From an uncultured Myxococcales bacterium (GTDB taxonomy: Bacteria > Myxococcota_A > Polyangia > Polyangiales > Polyangiaceae), in contig CALFEQ010000036.1 in the NCBI GenBank assembly GCA_937949945.1, forward strand, positions 1-64,000: a stretch of 64,000 nt of DNA, given 5' to 3'. The position numbers and the translations under genes were made by a program. Every line of letters starts with the position of its first letter. Position 1 is the stretch's first letter. Positions 25,176-35,290 of the stretch are shown piece after piece. The notes beneath the pieces are model-generated. The model made no database searches. It was not told the DNA's origin and was given only the letters and a program-made list of their open reading frames with translations.

Positions 25176-26522
25176 CTACCGCAACGCCATCAGCGACACG
25201 ACGGCCCACCCGCCTTTCTGGATCACGAGCTCCTGCGACCGCTGCCAGCCGCGCGCGTCGAGGAGGACGCGGTGACGGCCGGGGGGTACGCGCACGCGGG
25301 CGATCGCGATGCGCGCGGGGAGCGTCTCCCAGCTCCGGGTGTCCGGCGTGTCGAGCGCCGTGAGGGTCGCCTGCGCGGCGAGCGACGCGAGCAGACCGCC
25401 GACGCTGTCCTTTCCGGCGGCCGCCTGGATGCCCTGGCCGACGGCGAAGCGAGCGATCATTCGCGTGATCGCGCTGACGATGATCTTGCCCTCGATCTTC
25501 TTCCACTCGGCGCGCACCTCGCGATCGACGTCGACCGCCTCCTCGAGCTGCACGTAGCGATCATCGAGGCGCACCGTCGGAACGGCGTACTTGCCCTTCG
25601 CCGGGGCGAGCGTCGGGAAGTTGATCCACGTGACGAGCCCCTGCAAAGCGAGCTTGTTGGCGGCCACGCGATCCGCGGGGCTGATGGCATCGGCGTAGAG
25701 CGTGAGCGCGAGGCCGATGGGGATGCGCTCGCCGATCTTGTGCGGCACGCGCCCGTAGCCGACGACGAAGAGGATCTCGCCGTCGTCCGGGTTCACCGAC
25801 GCGGGCTCCTTCTCGAGGAGAGCCTTGATGCGGGGGCTGCGGTACGAGCCCTGGGCGGCGAGGCGCGCGACGGGCCCCTCGATCGCACGGAAACCGGCGA
25901 ACTGGAGCGCCTCGTCGTAGTAGCGGAGCGCCTCGTCCGTCTCGTTGCTCTTCTCGAACGTGAACCCCGCGAGCAGGCTGCCGAGGCCGAGCACCGGGTT
26001 GTCCGGCTGCTTCAGCGTGTCCCGGTAGTACCGGTGGATCACGCTGAGCCTCCGTGCCTCGACGCGCGCGCCGTTGAGGTCGCCCTGCTCGAGGTAGTTC
26101 AGCATGTCGAGCGTGTTGATCATCAGCTTCTCGTACGGGGGAGCCCGGTACTTCCCCGACGAGCCGCTGAAGACGTACTCGCCGATCGAGTCGCCCGCGT
26201 TGTGGGCGAGATCGAGCATGTCGATCGCCTTGTCGGCCGCCTCGAAGTCCTGCTTCGAGAGGTCGAAGCGCGCGAGGCTCTGCTGGATGCTGCCGCGGTC
26301 GAGGACGAGCAGGGCGTTGTCGCCCATGATGTCCTTCGGCAGCTCCTTGTCACTGCCGACGTCCATCTCCTCGTTGAGGGCCTTGATCGCCCCCTTGGCG
26401 TCGCCCGCGTCGAGCGCGGTGCGCATCTTCAGCGTGCGCGCCTCGTGACCGCCGCAGCCCACGAGCCACGGAGCGATGACGAGCGCGGCGGCCGAAGCCA
26501 CGCGAACGAGCACGTCCCTCAC
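25176..26522 (-). CDS. COG3014-like lipoprotein (TPR-like), partner of LpoB
   Basis: The 448-residue protein begins with a signal peptide and lipobox (APWLVGC, Cys23). Helical repeat-like sequence occupies about 30-220. This is followed by a domain with DGEILFVVGYGRVPHKIGERIPIGLAL and a C-terminal beta-rich segment (IAIARVRVPPGRHRVLLDARG). The pattern matches the uncharacterised COG3014 group, whose genes often sit beside LpoB and YcfL in proteobacteria. It is 12 bp downstream of the LpoB-like gene on the same strand, so the pair form an operon. A role in outer-membrane-side control of peptidoglycan synthases is inferred from this linkage only. Confidence 0.7.
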   Translation of the reverse strand: MRDVLVRVASAAALVIAPWLVGCGGHEARTLKMRTALDAGDAKGAIKALNEEMDVGSDKELPKDIMGDNALLVLDRGSIQQSLARFDLSKQDFEAADKAIDMLDLAHNAGDSIGEYVFSGSSGKYRAPPYEKLMINTLDMLNYLEQGDLNGARVEARRLSVIHRYYRDTLKQPDNPVLGLGSLLAGFTFEKSNETDEALRYYDEALQFAGFRAIEGPVARLAAQGSYRSPRIKALLEKEPASVNPDDGEILFVVGYGRVPHKIGERIPIGLALTLYADAISPADRVAANKLALQGLVTWINFPTLAPAKGKYAVPTVRLDDRYVQLEEAVDVDREVRAEWKKIEGKIIVSAITRMIARFAVGQGIQAAAGKDSVGGLLASLAAQATLTALDTPDTRSWETLPARIAIARVRVPPGRHRVLLDARGWQRSQELVIQKGGWAVVSLMALR

Positions 26523-26534
26523 GGCGGCCTCGTA

Positions 26535-27146
26535 CTACTTGATGGCCTTGGTGATCTCGCTCTTCGCCTGGAACCGGATCTCGCTGGTCTCGACGTCGAT
26601 GACCTGCATGTAGAGGAAGTACTGCACGCGGCGCATGTCCTCGCTGCGCTCGTCGTTGCCGGAGACCTTCCCGGTGATGAAGTACTTCGCGCCGAGCTGC
26701 TTGCCGTACTTCGCGGCGTTCGCCGGGTTGAAGACCGCGTTCTGCTGGCCCTCGACCTCGCGGATCATCTCGGCCTGGCGCTCGCGCGACACGACGCGGA
26801 CCACGTTCGACTCGAGCAGCCACGTCTCGGCCTCGCTCAGGATGGTGTCGAGCGCCGACTCGATGTGCTCGCTCGTCGTGTTCTGGAAGGGGAAGATGGC
26901 GACGACGGGCTGGGGGTTCGTCGTGCGCCACTCGTTCATGACGGGCGAGACGCGCAGCTTGTTGAGGGTGTCGCGCAGCGCTCGTTTCAGGTCCTCCTTG
27001 TCGAGGCCGGTCGAGAGGGCATGCGCATCGACGCTCGGATCGTCCGCGCCGCGAATGACCTCCTTGCCACATCCGGTGACGAGGAGCGGCAGGCCTAGAG
27101 CGAGCACGGCACCGAGCGAACGAGTCGAGAGGAAGCGAAGCGGCAT
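26535..27146 (-). CDS. lpoB: Penicillin-binding-protein activator LpoB-like lipoprotein
   Basis: The 203-residue protein starts at ATG 27146 with AAGGAG upstream. Signal peptide and lipobox are LLVTGC (Cys26). The globular part carries the LpoB pattern: PVVAIFPFQNTTSEHI, AETWLLESNVVRVVSRERQAEMIREVEGQQN, AKYGKQLGAKYFITGKV, and VIDVETSEIRFQAKSEITK. LpoB reaches from the outer membrane to stimulate class A PBP transglycosylase activity. The linker between lipobox and domain is shorter than in E. coli. It forms an operon with the COG3014-like gene. Confidence 0.82.
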   Translation of the reverse strand: MPLRFLSTRSLGAVLALGLPLLVTGCGKEVIRGADDPSVDAHALSTGLDKEDLKRALRDTLNKLRVSPVMNEWRTTNPQPVVAIFPFQNTTSEHIESALDTILSEAETWLLESNVVRVVSRERQAEMIREVEGQQNAVFNPANAAKYGKQLGAKYFITGKVSGNDERSEDMRRVQYFLYMQVIDVETSEIRFQAKSEITKAIK

Positions 27147-27362
27147 GAGGAGCTCCTTGTGACGAATCGCGAGCGGCATCGTAACCGAACGAGCCGCCCC
27201 CAAAGCAGCTCGCCGGATGACGCTCCGTTCGACGGCCGGATGCGCGCGCCGATTCGCCCCTTCCGACGTCACGTCATTTCTTCGAGATATCCACGAGGTA
27301 GACGGCTGTGCTTGCCGTCCTTCGCATCCCGACGGCCCGGATTTCAGAATCGAAACGCCGCG

Positions 27363-28382
27363 TCAGAGCCGGCGGATCGCGGCCTCGATCGCCTCTTCGA
27401 GCGTCGCACGATCCTGCGCGCCGTCGAATCGGCGCTCGTCGATCCAAATCGTCGGCAAGCCGGTGCCCTTCACGGCCCGGAACGTCTCCCGGTCCTTGTC
27501 GATCCGAGCCTGCGTCGCGGGGTCGTCGACGCACGCGCGGAAGCGCTCGAGGTCGAGCCCCTGCTGCACGGCGAGCTTCTCGCAGCCCTCCTTCGAGAGG
27601 TCCTCGGCTGCGAACAGCGCGTCGGCCATCTCGTCTCCCTTGCCGAGGAGCTCGGCGCAGCAGCCGGCGCGCGCCGCGTCCATCGCGTGGGGGTGGATCC
27701 GGAGCGGGACGTGCTTTCGCGCGACGCGCACCTTGTCCTTGTACTTCTCGAGCAGAGGCGCCAGCTCGGCGTGCGTCATGCGGCAGAAGGGGCACTCGAA
27801 GTCGACGAAGTCGACGATCGTCACCTTGCCTCGGCCGGTGCGGCGCATCTCCTCGACGATCGCATCGGGCACTCCGTCCGGGATGGCTCGCATCTGGAGC
27901 CCGATCGCGAACGGGACCCCGATCGAGGCGACGAGGCCGAGCGCCGCCGCGGCCGGGACGGCACGCCCCGCGGGCGGGTCCCAGCCCTTGCGCCACCGCG
28001 CGATGGACAGGCCTGCGAGCACGACGGCCGCGCCGTCGACGATGACGCAGAACGGACAGACCGTGCCCATCACCGCCTGCACGCCGAGGAGGACCGCGGC
28101 GAAGAGCCCGCCGATCGTCGCGAGCGTCGCCTGCGTCGAGCGGGCGTGCCTCCCCGGGACGAGCGCCGCGAGGCCGATCCCGAACATGCCGACGAGGCCG
28201 ATCGCCGGCAGCGGGATGCCGAGCGGCCGCGCGAAGACCGTGGCCCTCACCTTCGCGCAGCCGCCGCCTGCCGCGCAGAACACCGGCGCGGGGCGCACGT
28301 AGTCGACGAGCAGAATCGCGCTCGCGACGAGCGCGGCCGCGGTCAGAAGCACCGTGAGCCAGAGCCAGACGTTCTTCCGCAT
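27363..28382 (-). CDS. VKOR-DsbA fusion, disulfide-generating membrane protein
   Basis: The 339-residue protein starts at ATG 28382 behind GGGAG. The N-terminal half has about four to five membrane helices with the VKOR cysteines Cys36/Cys42 (periplasmic loop) and CPFC (109-112). The C-terminal half is a thioredoxin-fold DsbA-type domain with CPFC (197-200) and a cis-Pro loop (GLPTIW, Pro310). VKOR passes electrons from dithiol substrates to quinone, and the fused domain is its own oxidant of secreted proteins. This would replace a DsbA/DsbB pair and fits the Cys-rich exported proteins nearby. It is divergent from rnr. Confidence 0.88.
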   Translation of the reverse strand: MRKNVWLWLTVLLTAAALVASAILLVDYVRPAPVFCAAGGGCAKVRATVFARPLGIPLPAIGLVGMFGIGLAALVPGRHARSTQATLATIGGLFAAVLLGVQAVMGTVCPFCVIVDGAAVVLAGLSIARWRKGWDPPAGRAVPAAAALGLVASIGVPFAIGLQMRAIPDGVPDAIVEEMRRTGRGKVTIVDFVDFECPFCRMTHAELAPLLEKYKDKVRVARKHVPLRIHPHAMDAARAGCCAELLGKGDEMADALFAAEDLSKEGCEKLAVQQGLDLERFRACVDDPATQARIDKDRETFRAVKGTGLPTIWIDERRFDGAQDRATLEEAIEAAIRRL

Positions 28383-28568
28383 GCCGTCTCCCGTGGAGGT
28401 CCTCGTCATTCTAGGGGCGAATTCCGTGCGTTATTCCCGGGGCCGGCCGCCGCTCGCGCTGGCGAGCGCCGTCCGCGGCCTCGGCTCGGAGGCGGGAGTT
28501 TTGCTCGCGCCGTGCGCTTGTCCAACTATTCCGGCGACGCGCCGAGGGATATCGCGTAAGTAGGTCGC

Positions 28569-30983
<2,415 letters not shown>

Positions 30984-31094
30984 AGTCCGCGGCTCGGCGG
31001 AACGCCGGACGACGATCCCGCCGAGCCGAAGACCGGACGCCGAGCGCCACGCACGAACGGGCTCGCGAGCGCCGTCGCACGCGCGGGCCGCTCG

Positions 31095-31361
31095 TCACTC
31101 GGCGTCGTCGGGGAACGCCTTGACCGTCGGCGCGTCGGAGGGGATCGGCGGCGGCACCGCGTCCTTCGTCGGCGCGAACGTGGGGATGGCGCCGGTGCAG
31201 AGATGCTCGAGCGCGTCGAGCGCGCCGGCCGCGAGGAACGCGCGCGGTGACGCGCGGTCGGCGCTCTGCGGCTTCGTGTTCACCACGGGCCAATCCACCG
31301 GCGGCGGGATCAGCGTAGGTCGGCGCGATTCGTCGATGATCATGTTCCTCACCGCGGCCAT
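31095..31361 (-). CDS. Small hypothetical protein
   Basis: Up to 88 residues; an internal ATG at 31343 preceded by GAGGAA is a good alternative start and would give 82 residues. The sequence is Pro-rich (TLIPPPVDWPVV, AVPPPIPSDAPTV) with one short helix (PRAFLAAGALDALEHL) and no signal peptide. I do not recognise it. It lies downstream of the RCC1-lipoprotein terminator and could have its own transcript, or be spurious. Confidence 0.42.
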   Translation of the reverse strand: MAAVRNMIIDESRRPTLIPPPVDWPVVNTKPQSADRASPRAFLAAGALDALEHLCTGAIPTFAPTKDAVPPPIPSDAPTVKAFPDDAE

Positions 31362-31420
31362 GCAGGTTGGGGGCCACGGTCGGACGTCTACCTACATCAA
31401 GCGCTTGGCGGCGGGATCTT

Positions 31421-31445
31421 AAAAGAAGAAGCCTCACCCGAGGCT
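31421..31445 (-). terminator. Rho-independent terminator of the RCC1 lipoprotein gene
   Basis: On the minus strand, a 6-bp stem AGCCTC / GAGGCT with a 4-nt loop is followed at once by TTCTTCTTTT. It lies about 130 nt past the stop at 31573. This is the clearest intrinsic terminator in the window. Confidence 0.6.
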
Positions 31446-31572
31446 CGCCGGCATCGGCAGTTTCGGCCCACGAAAAGCAGCTTGCGGTGTGCCGCCCTCG
31501 GCCGGGTCGCCGGCCCGGCCGGCGTCGCACCGCACGAGACGTGGGGCGACGCCTCGTACGCCTCGCGGCGGC

Positions 31573-32709
31573 TCACCAGACGACGGGGGTCGGCGCCGGC
31601 CGCCGCTCCTTCGTGCCGTCGCCGATCTGCCCGAACGTGTTCGATCCCCAGCAGAGGAGCTGCCGGCTCTTCGTGAGGGCGCAGCCGTGAGCGGACGCCA
31701 GGCACAGCTCCTGGACGTCGGAGAGGGCCGTGACCTCGGAAGGCCGCTCGTCGGGGGTTCTCGTGCCGAGGCCGAGCTCTCCCTCGCCGTTCGATCCCCA
31801 GCAGCGGACCGATCCGTTCTCGAGCAGCGCACAGGTCGACGCCTCGCCGACCACGAGCTTCGCGACGCCGCTGACGTTCGGAACGGTGACGGGCTTCGGG
31901 TGCGGATTCATGTCCGGCTTCGTGCCGAGCTGTCCGGCGTCGTTCATCCCCCAGCACTGCACGGTCTTGCTCTTCGTGAGGATGCACGCGTGGCGATCGC
32001 CGGTCACGAGCTGGACCGCCCCTTTCACGCCGGGCTTCGAGAACGCGCCGCCGGGCGCCCAGTCGGACGCCCCCCAACAGGTGACGGCCCCCGCCTCGTC
32101 GAGCGCGCAGGCGTGCGTGAAGCCGACCGCGATCTGCTTGAACGTGCCTTTCGGAGGCGTGCCGATCGTCTTCTCGTCGGCGCCCCAGCACGTGATCCCG
32201 CGCGGGCTGCGTGCACACGCCATCGTGCCGCTCGCGACGAGCTCCTCCACGTCCTCTACGCCTTCGACGAGCGTGGGCTTCGCGTCTTCGAGCATCCGGC
32301 CGTCGTTCGCGAGGCGACCGGTGCCCCAACACTTCACCCTCTTGTCCTGAAGGAGCGCGCAGCCGAACTGCGCCGCGAGGGCGACCTTGCGCGCCTTCCC
32401 GACGCCGGGGACGGGCACGCGCTTCTCGCGCAGCTCGGCGCCACCGCCGGAGCCGAGCTCCCCTTCCTTGTCGCGGCCCCAACAGTGGACGCGATCGTCG
32501 GAGTCGATCGCGCACGTGCTGAAGTCTCCGCAGTCGACGTCTTTCGGCGGACCGGAAGGATCGGCGCTCGGAGATTCTCTGACCTCTCCACTGGACGAAG
32601 GCTCCGGGTTGCGCGGGCTCGTCGGGTTCGACGTCGTCGCGGCGCCTCCGCCACACGCGACCGCGATCAGCGCGGCGGACGCGATACCTGCGAGCCGACC
32701 ACGCATCAT
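31573..32709 (-). CDS. RCC1-repeat lipoprotein
   Basis: The 378-residue protein has a short signal peptide with lipobox LIAVAC (Cys19), then a Ser/Pro-rich linker, then about six to seven RCC1-like blades. Each blade has a Cys pair in the form CA...CWG (for example FSTCAIDSDDRVHCWG, STCALLENGSVRCWG, GCALTKSRQLLCWG). The cysteines probably staple each blade on the cell surface. Such secreted Cys-RCC1 propellers are expanded in myxobacteria, and ligands are unknown. It is 95 bp downstream of the DnaJ-like gene. Confidence 0.85.
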   Translation of the reverse strand: MMRGRLAGIASAALIAVACGGGAATTSNPTSPRNPEPSSSGEVRESPSADPSGPPKDVDCGDFSTCAIDSDDRVHCWGRDKEGELGSGGGAELREKRVPVPGVGKARKVALAAQFGCALLQDKRVKCWGTGRLANDGRMLEDAKPTLVEGVEDVEELVASGTMACARSPRGITCWGADEKTIGTPPKGTFKQIAVGFTHACALDEAGAVTCWGASDWAPGGAFSKPGVKGAVQLVTGDRHACILTKSKTVQCWGMNDAGQLGTKPDMNPHPKPVTVPNVSGVAKLVVGEASTCALLENGSVRCWGSNGEGELGLGTRTPDERPSEVTALSDVQELCLASAHGCALTKSRQLLCWGSNTFGQIGDGTKERRPAPTPVVW

Positions 32710-32804
32710 GGTGTAGAGCCCATGGTCATCGTCACCAAGCTACACGAAGCGTGCGCGCGAGGTCATCCGCTCCGGCGGGGAACTGCGCGCCCGGAGACGC
32801 TCCG

Positions 32805-33740
32805 TCAGCAGTAGGCTTCGAGGTCCTGTCGGAGGTTCGGATCCTCGTACCGCGAGAGCTCGTCGACCGCGCGAAGCAGCTCGGGCGCGTCTCCCTTCGG
32901 TACGTGGACGAGGAAGCGCACGTAGAGGTCGCCAGGGGTCCGGCCCTTGCGCGCGACGCCCTTTCCGCGGACCCGGAGCGTCGTCCCGCTGTTCGTCCCG
33001 GGAGGCACCTTGACGGAGACCGGCCCGTCGAACGTGGGCACCTTCACCTTCGCCCCCTTGACGGCCTCGCTCAGACGGATGGGCACCTCGATGTGCAGAT
33101 CGTCGCCCTCTCGCTTGAAGAGAGGATGCGGCCTCACGTGGATGAGGAGGATGAGATCTCCGTTGGGGCCGCCGGTCAGCGACGGCGCCCCCTGCCCCGG
33201 GATGCGGACACGGCTGCCCTCGTCGGCGCCGGGCGGGATCCGAACCGTGACGGTCTCGCCCGAGCCCGGGCGGCGAAGCTGGAGCGTGGTGCCGCGAACC
33301 GCTGCGTCGAAGTCGATCGTGAGCTCCTGCTCGACGTCCTGCCCCTTCATCGGGCCGCGCCGACGAGCGCGGCCGAACAGATCGCCGAAATCACCGAAGG
33401 GGCCGACGCCGCCGAACAGATCCTCGAGGTTCACGTGACCTGCGCTGGTGCGGAACCCGTTGCCGGCCTGGCTCTGCCACGCCCGGTAAGCGCGCGCCCT
33501 CTCGGCATCGAAGCCCTCGCGAAGGGACTCCTCCCCGAACTCGTCATACAGCGCGCGCTTCTTCGGATCGCTCAGCGTCTCGTAGGCGCGGTTCACCGCC
33601 TTGAAGCGCGCCTCGGCCTCCTTGTTGCCCGGGTTCTTGTCAGGGTGGAGGTCGCGAGCGAGCTTCCGATACGCCTTCTTGATCGCATCGGCGTCGGCGT
33701 TCCTGGGGACGCCGAGGACCGAGTAGAAGTCGTCGGCCAT
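32805..33740 (-). CDS. CbpA-type DnaJ co-chaperone (no zinc finger)
   Basis: The 311-residue protein starts at ATG 33740. A J domain (1-70) with HPD in DLHPDKNPG is followed by a Gly/Phe-rich region (FGGVGPFGDFGDLFG) and two C-terminal substrate-binding domains (DVEQELTIDFDAAVRGTTLQL; PHPLFKREGDDLHIEVPI; GTTLRVRGKGVARKG). There is no CxxCxGxG zinc finger, which defines the CbpA type. It stimulates DnaK. Confidence 0.92.
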   Translation of the reverse strand: MADDFYSVLGVPRNADADAIKKAYRKLARDLHPDKNPGNKEAEARFKAVNRAYETLSDPKKRALYDEFGEESLREGFDAERARAYRAWQSQAGNGFRTSAGHVNLEDLFGGVGPFGDFGDLFGRARRRGPMKGQDVEQELTIDFDAAVRGTTLQLRRPGSGETVTVRIPPGADEGSRVRIPGQGAPSLTGGPNGDLILLIHVRPHPLFKREGDDLHIEVPIRLSEAVKGAKVKVPTFDGPVSVKVPPGTNSGTTLRVRGKGVARKGRTPGDLYVRFLVHVPKGDAPELLRAVDELSRYEDPNLRQDLEAYC

Positions 33741-33960
33741 GACGGGATCGAACCTAAATCCCGGCTGAGATCCATGCAACGCCCGTGCACGAACGCAAGA
33801 AGGCGCTTCTGCCCTCGGAAACGGGAGGAGGACCGAGCTCGAGGGCCGGGTCCGCGCCGGCTCGACGTCGGCTGATTCCTCGACCCCAGGCGTTCGGCCG
33901 ACGCTCGACGCGCCTGCCGGAAAGAGGCGGCCGTCGGAGGGCGTTTGTTAGCATCGTCAC

Positions 33961-35091
33961 ATGGCCCTCTCTTCTGCACGCCGCCTGCGCGTGTGCGCCG
34001 CGAGCGCATGCTTCATCGCCGCGGCCGTCGCGCTCTCGTGCCGGCCGACGTCCTCGCCGCACGAGAGCAGGGAGGACGCGAAGCCCCCGCCGCCGGCCGT
34101 GTCCCAGCCGACCGATGCCGCCGCGAGCGCGACGGAGGAGCAGCTCGACGCTGCCGCACGAGCGATCGTCGAAGCGGTGCAGGACGGCGGAGCCGTGACG
34201 CCCAGCGATCCGATGGACCTCCACAAGGAGACGCAGGCGGAGCTCTTGGCGCTCTTCACCATCAAGGACTTCACGGAGGAGGAGAAGAAGCGGCTCCGTC
34301 CCGACGCCTTCCTCCGCTCGATGTTCGACGTGAAGGGCCCGGCGTGGGCCAATCAAGGCAACAAGGCCATCGCGCAGCACACGATCAGCAAGGAGAAGTG
34401 TCTCGAGGGTCTGAAGGACATCGTCATCCAGACGCCCGAGCAGCGCGAGAAATGCGGCGCCGAGAACATGGTGCCGGTCTGGGAGAAGGGCAAGGAGCCG
34501 ACCTTCTGCATCGACGTGTTCGAGTTCCCGAACAAGGCGTGCGAGCTGCCGATGGTCTGGACGCAGCCGCCGCTCGCGAAGAAGGTCTGCGAGCTCCAAG
34601 GCAAACGCCTCTGCTCCGACCTCGAGTGGAACCTCGCCTGCCGCGGCGATCCGGAGGGCGGCCCCGACTGGCGCTACGCCTACGGCAACAAGCTCGATCT
34701 CGAGATCTGTCACACGAACCTGCGGCACCGCCAGCCGTGCGTCGTCCAGAACGCCAAGACGACGTGGAACACGTGCACGACGGACACGGAGCCGAGCGGA
34801 TCCTTCCCGAAGTGCCGCTCGCGCTTCGGCGTCTTCGACCAACACGGCAACGTCGCCGAGGTCATGACCCGCCGCGAGGGCAACAAGGTCTTCACCCAGC
34901 TCAAAGGCAGCGCCTGGTTCTACGTCGAGCTGGCGAAGGAACCGAACGAGCCCGTCCCCGCGACGACGACGAACAAGAAGGGCGCCTACCCCGATCACTG
35001 CAACTTCGACCCGAGGTGGCACGTGGAGCCGCTCGAGACGGCGAAGCATGTGAACTATCACTTGGGGTTTCGGTGTTGTAAGTCGATTTGA
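33961..35091 (+). CDS. SUMF1/FGE-fold lipoprotein
   Basis: The 376-residue protein has a lipobox ALSC (Cys27) after the signal peptide, a long helical spacer (50-160), then a formylglycine-generating-enzyme fold: FCIDVFEFPN, KKVCELQGKRLCSDLEWNLACRG, WRYAYGN, FGVFDQHGNVAEVM, and LGFRCC at the end. The catalytic Cys pair of true FGE enzymes, expected near the GGSW segment, is not apparent (this one reads KGSAWFY). It is more likely a non-catalytic binding member of the family. Myxobacteria encode many SUMF1-domain proteins, often next to protein kinases. Confidence 0.78.
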   Translation: MALSSARRLRVCAASACFIAAAVALSCRPTSSPHESREDAKPPPPAVSQPTDAAASATEEQLDAAARAIVEAVQDGGAVTPSDPMDLHKETQAELLALFTIKDFTEEEKKRLRPDAFLRSMFDVKGPAWANQGNKAIAQHTISKEKCLEGLKDIVIQTPEQREKCGAENMVPVWEKGKEPTFCIDVFEFPNKACELPMVWTQPPLAKKVCELQGKRLCSDLEWNLACRGDPEGGPDWRYAYGNKLDLEICHTNLRHRQPCVVQNAKTTWNTCTTDTEPSGSFPKCRSRFGVFDQHGNVAEVMTRREGNKVFTQLKGSAWFYVELAKEPNEPVPATTTNKKGAYPDHCNFDPRWHVEPLETAKHVNYHLGFRCCKSI

Positions 35092-35113
35092 GGTTCCGGT
35101 CCTCCGCCCGATC

Positions 35114-35134
35114 AGGCTCCAGGCTCCAGGCTCC
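35114..35134. repeat. Heptad tandem repeat array 3a
   Basis: Three identical units of AGGCTCC lie just after the SUMF1-like gene and face array 3b. Confidence 0.8.
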
Positions 35135-35261
35135 AGCAGGTCCTCGCTCTCCGGCGCCCCACGCGCCGTCGTCGAACGGACCGAGCAAGACGTCCGAGAC
35201 GCTCGAGGACGTCTCCGAGCTTCGGGGGTGATCCCGCTGAGGCCCGAGGTCTTTGCTCACT

Positions 35262-35282
35262 GGAGACTGGAGTCTGGAGACT
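35262..35282. repeat. Heptad tandem repeat array 3b
   Basis: Units GGAGACT, GGAGTCT, GGAGACT are followed by a degenerate GAAGTCA. The array is inverted relative to 3a, with about 127 bp between, and ends 8 bp before the stop of the minus-strand metallophosphoesterase gene. Confidence 0.8.
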
Positions 35283-35290
35283 GAAGTCAC

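Noticed and set aside
24775..25506. A minus-strand frame running through heptad array 2 that encodes repeated GLRP-type peptides
   Set aside because: The repeats are an effect of a 7-bp DNA period read in three frames, and the frame overlaps the well-supported COG3014-like gene. I also considered a decayed four-helix-bundle (23S IVS-like) ORF in the spacer but could not recognise it in any frame.
28410..28568. Sigma-70 promoter for rnr (TTGCTC ... CAACTATT)
   Set aside because: Hexamers and spacing are poor; any GC-rich intergenic region would give similar matches.
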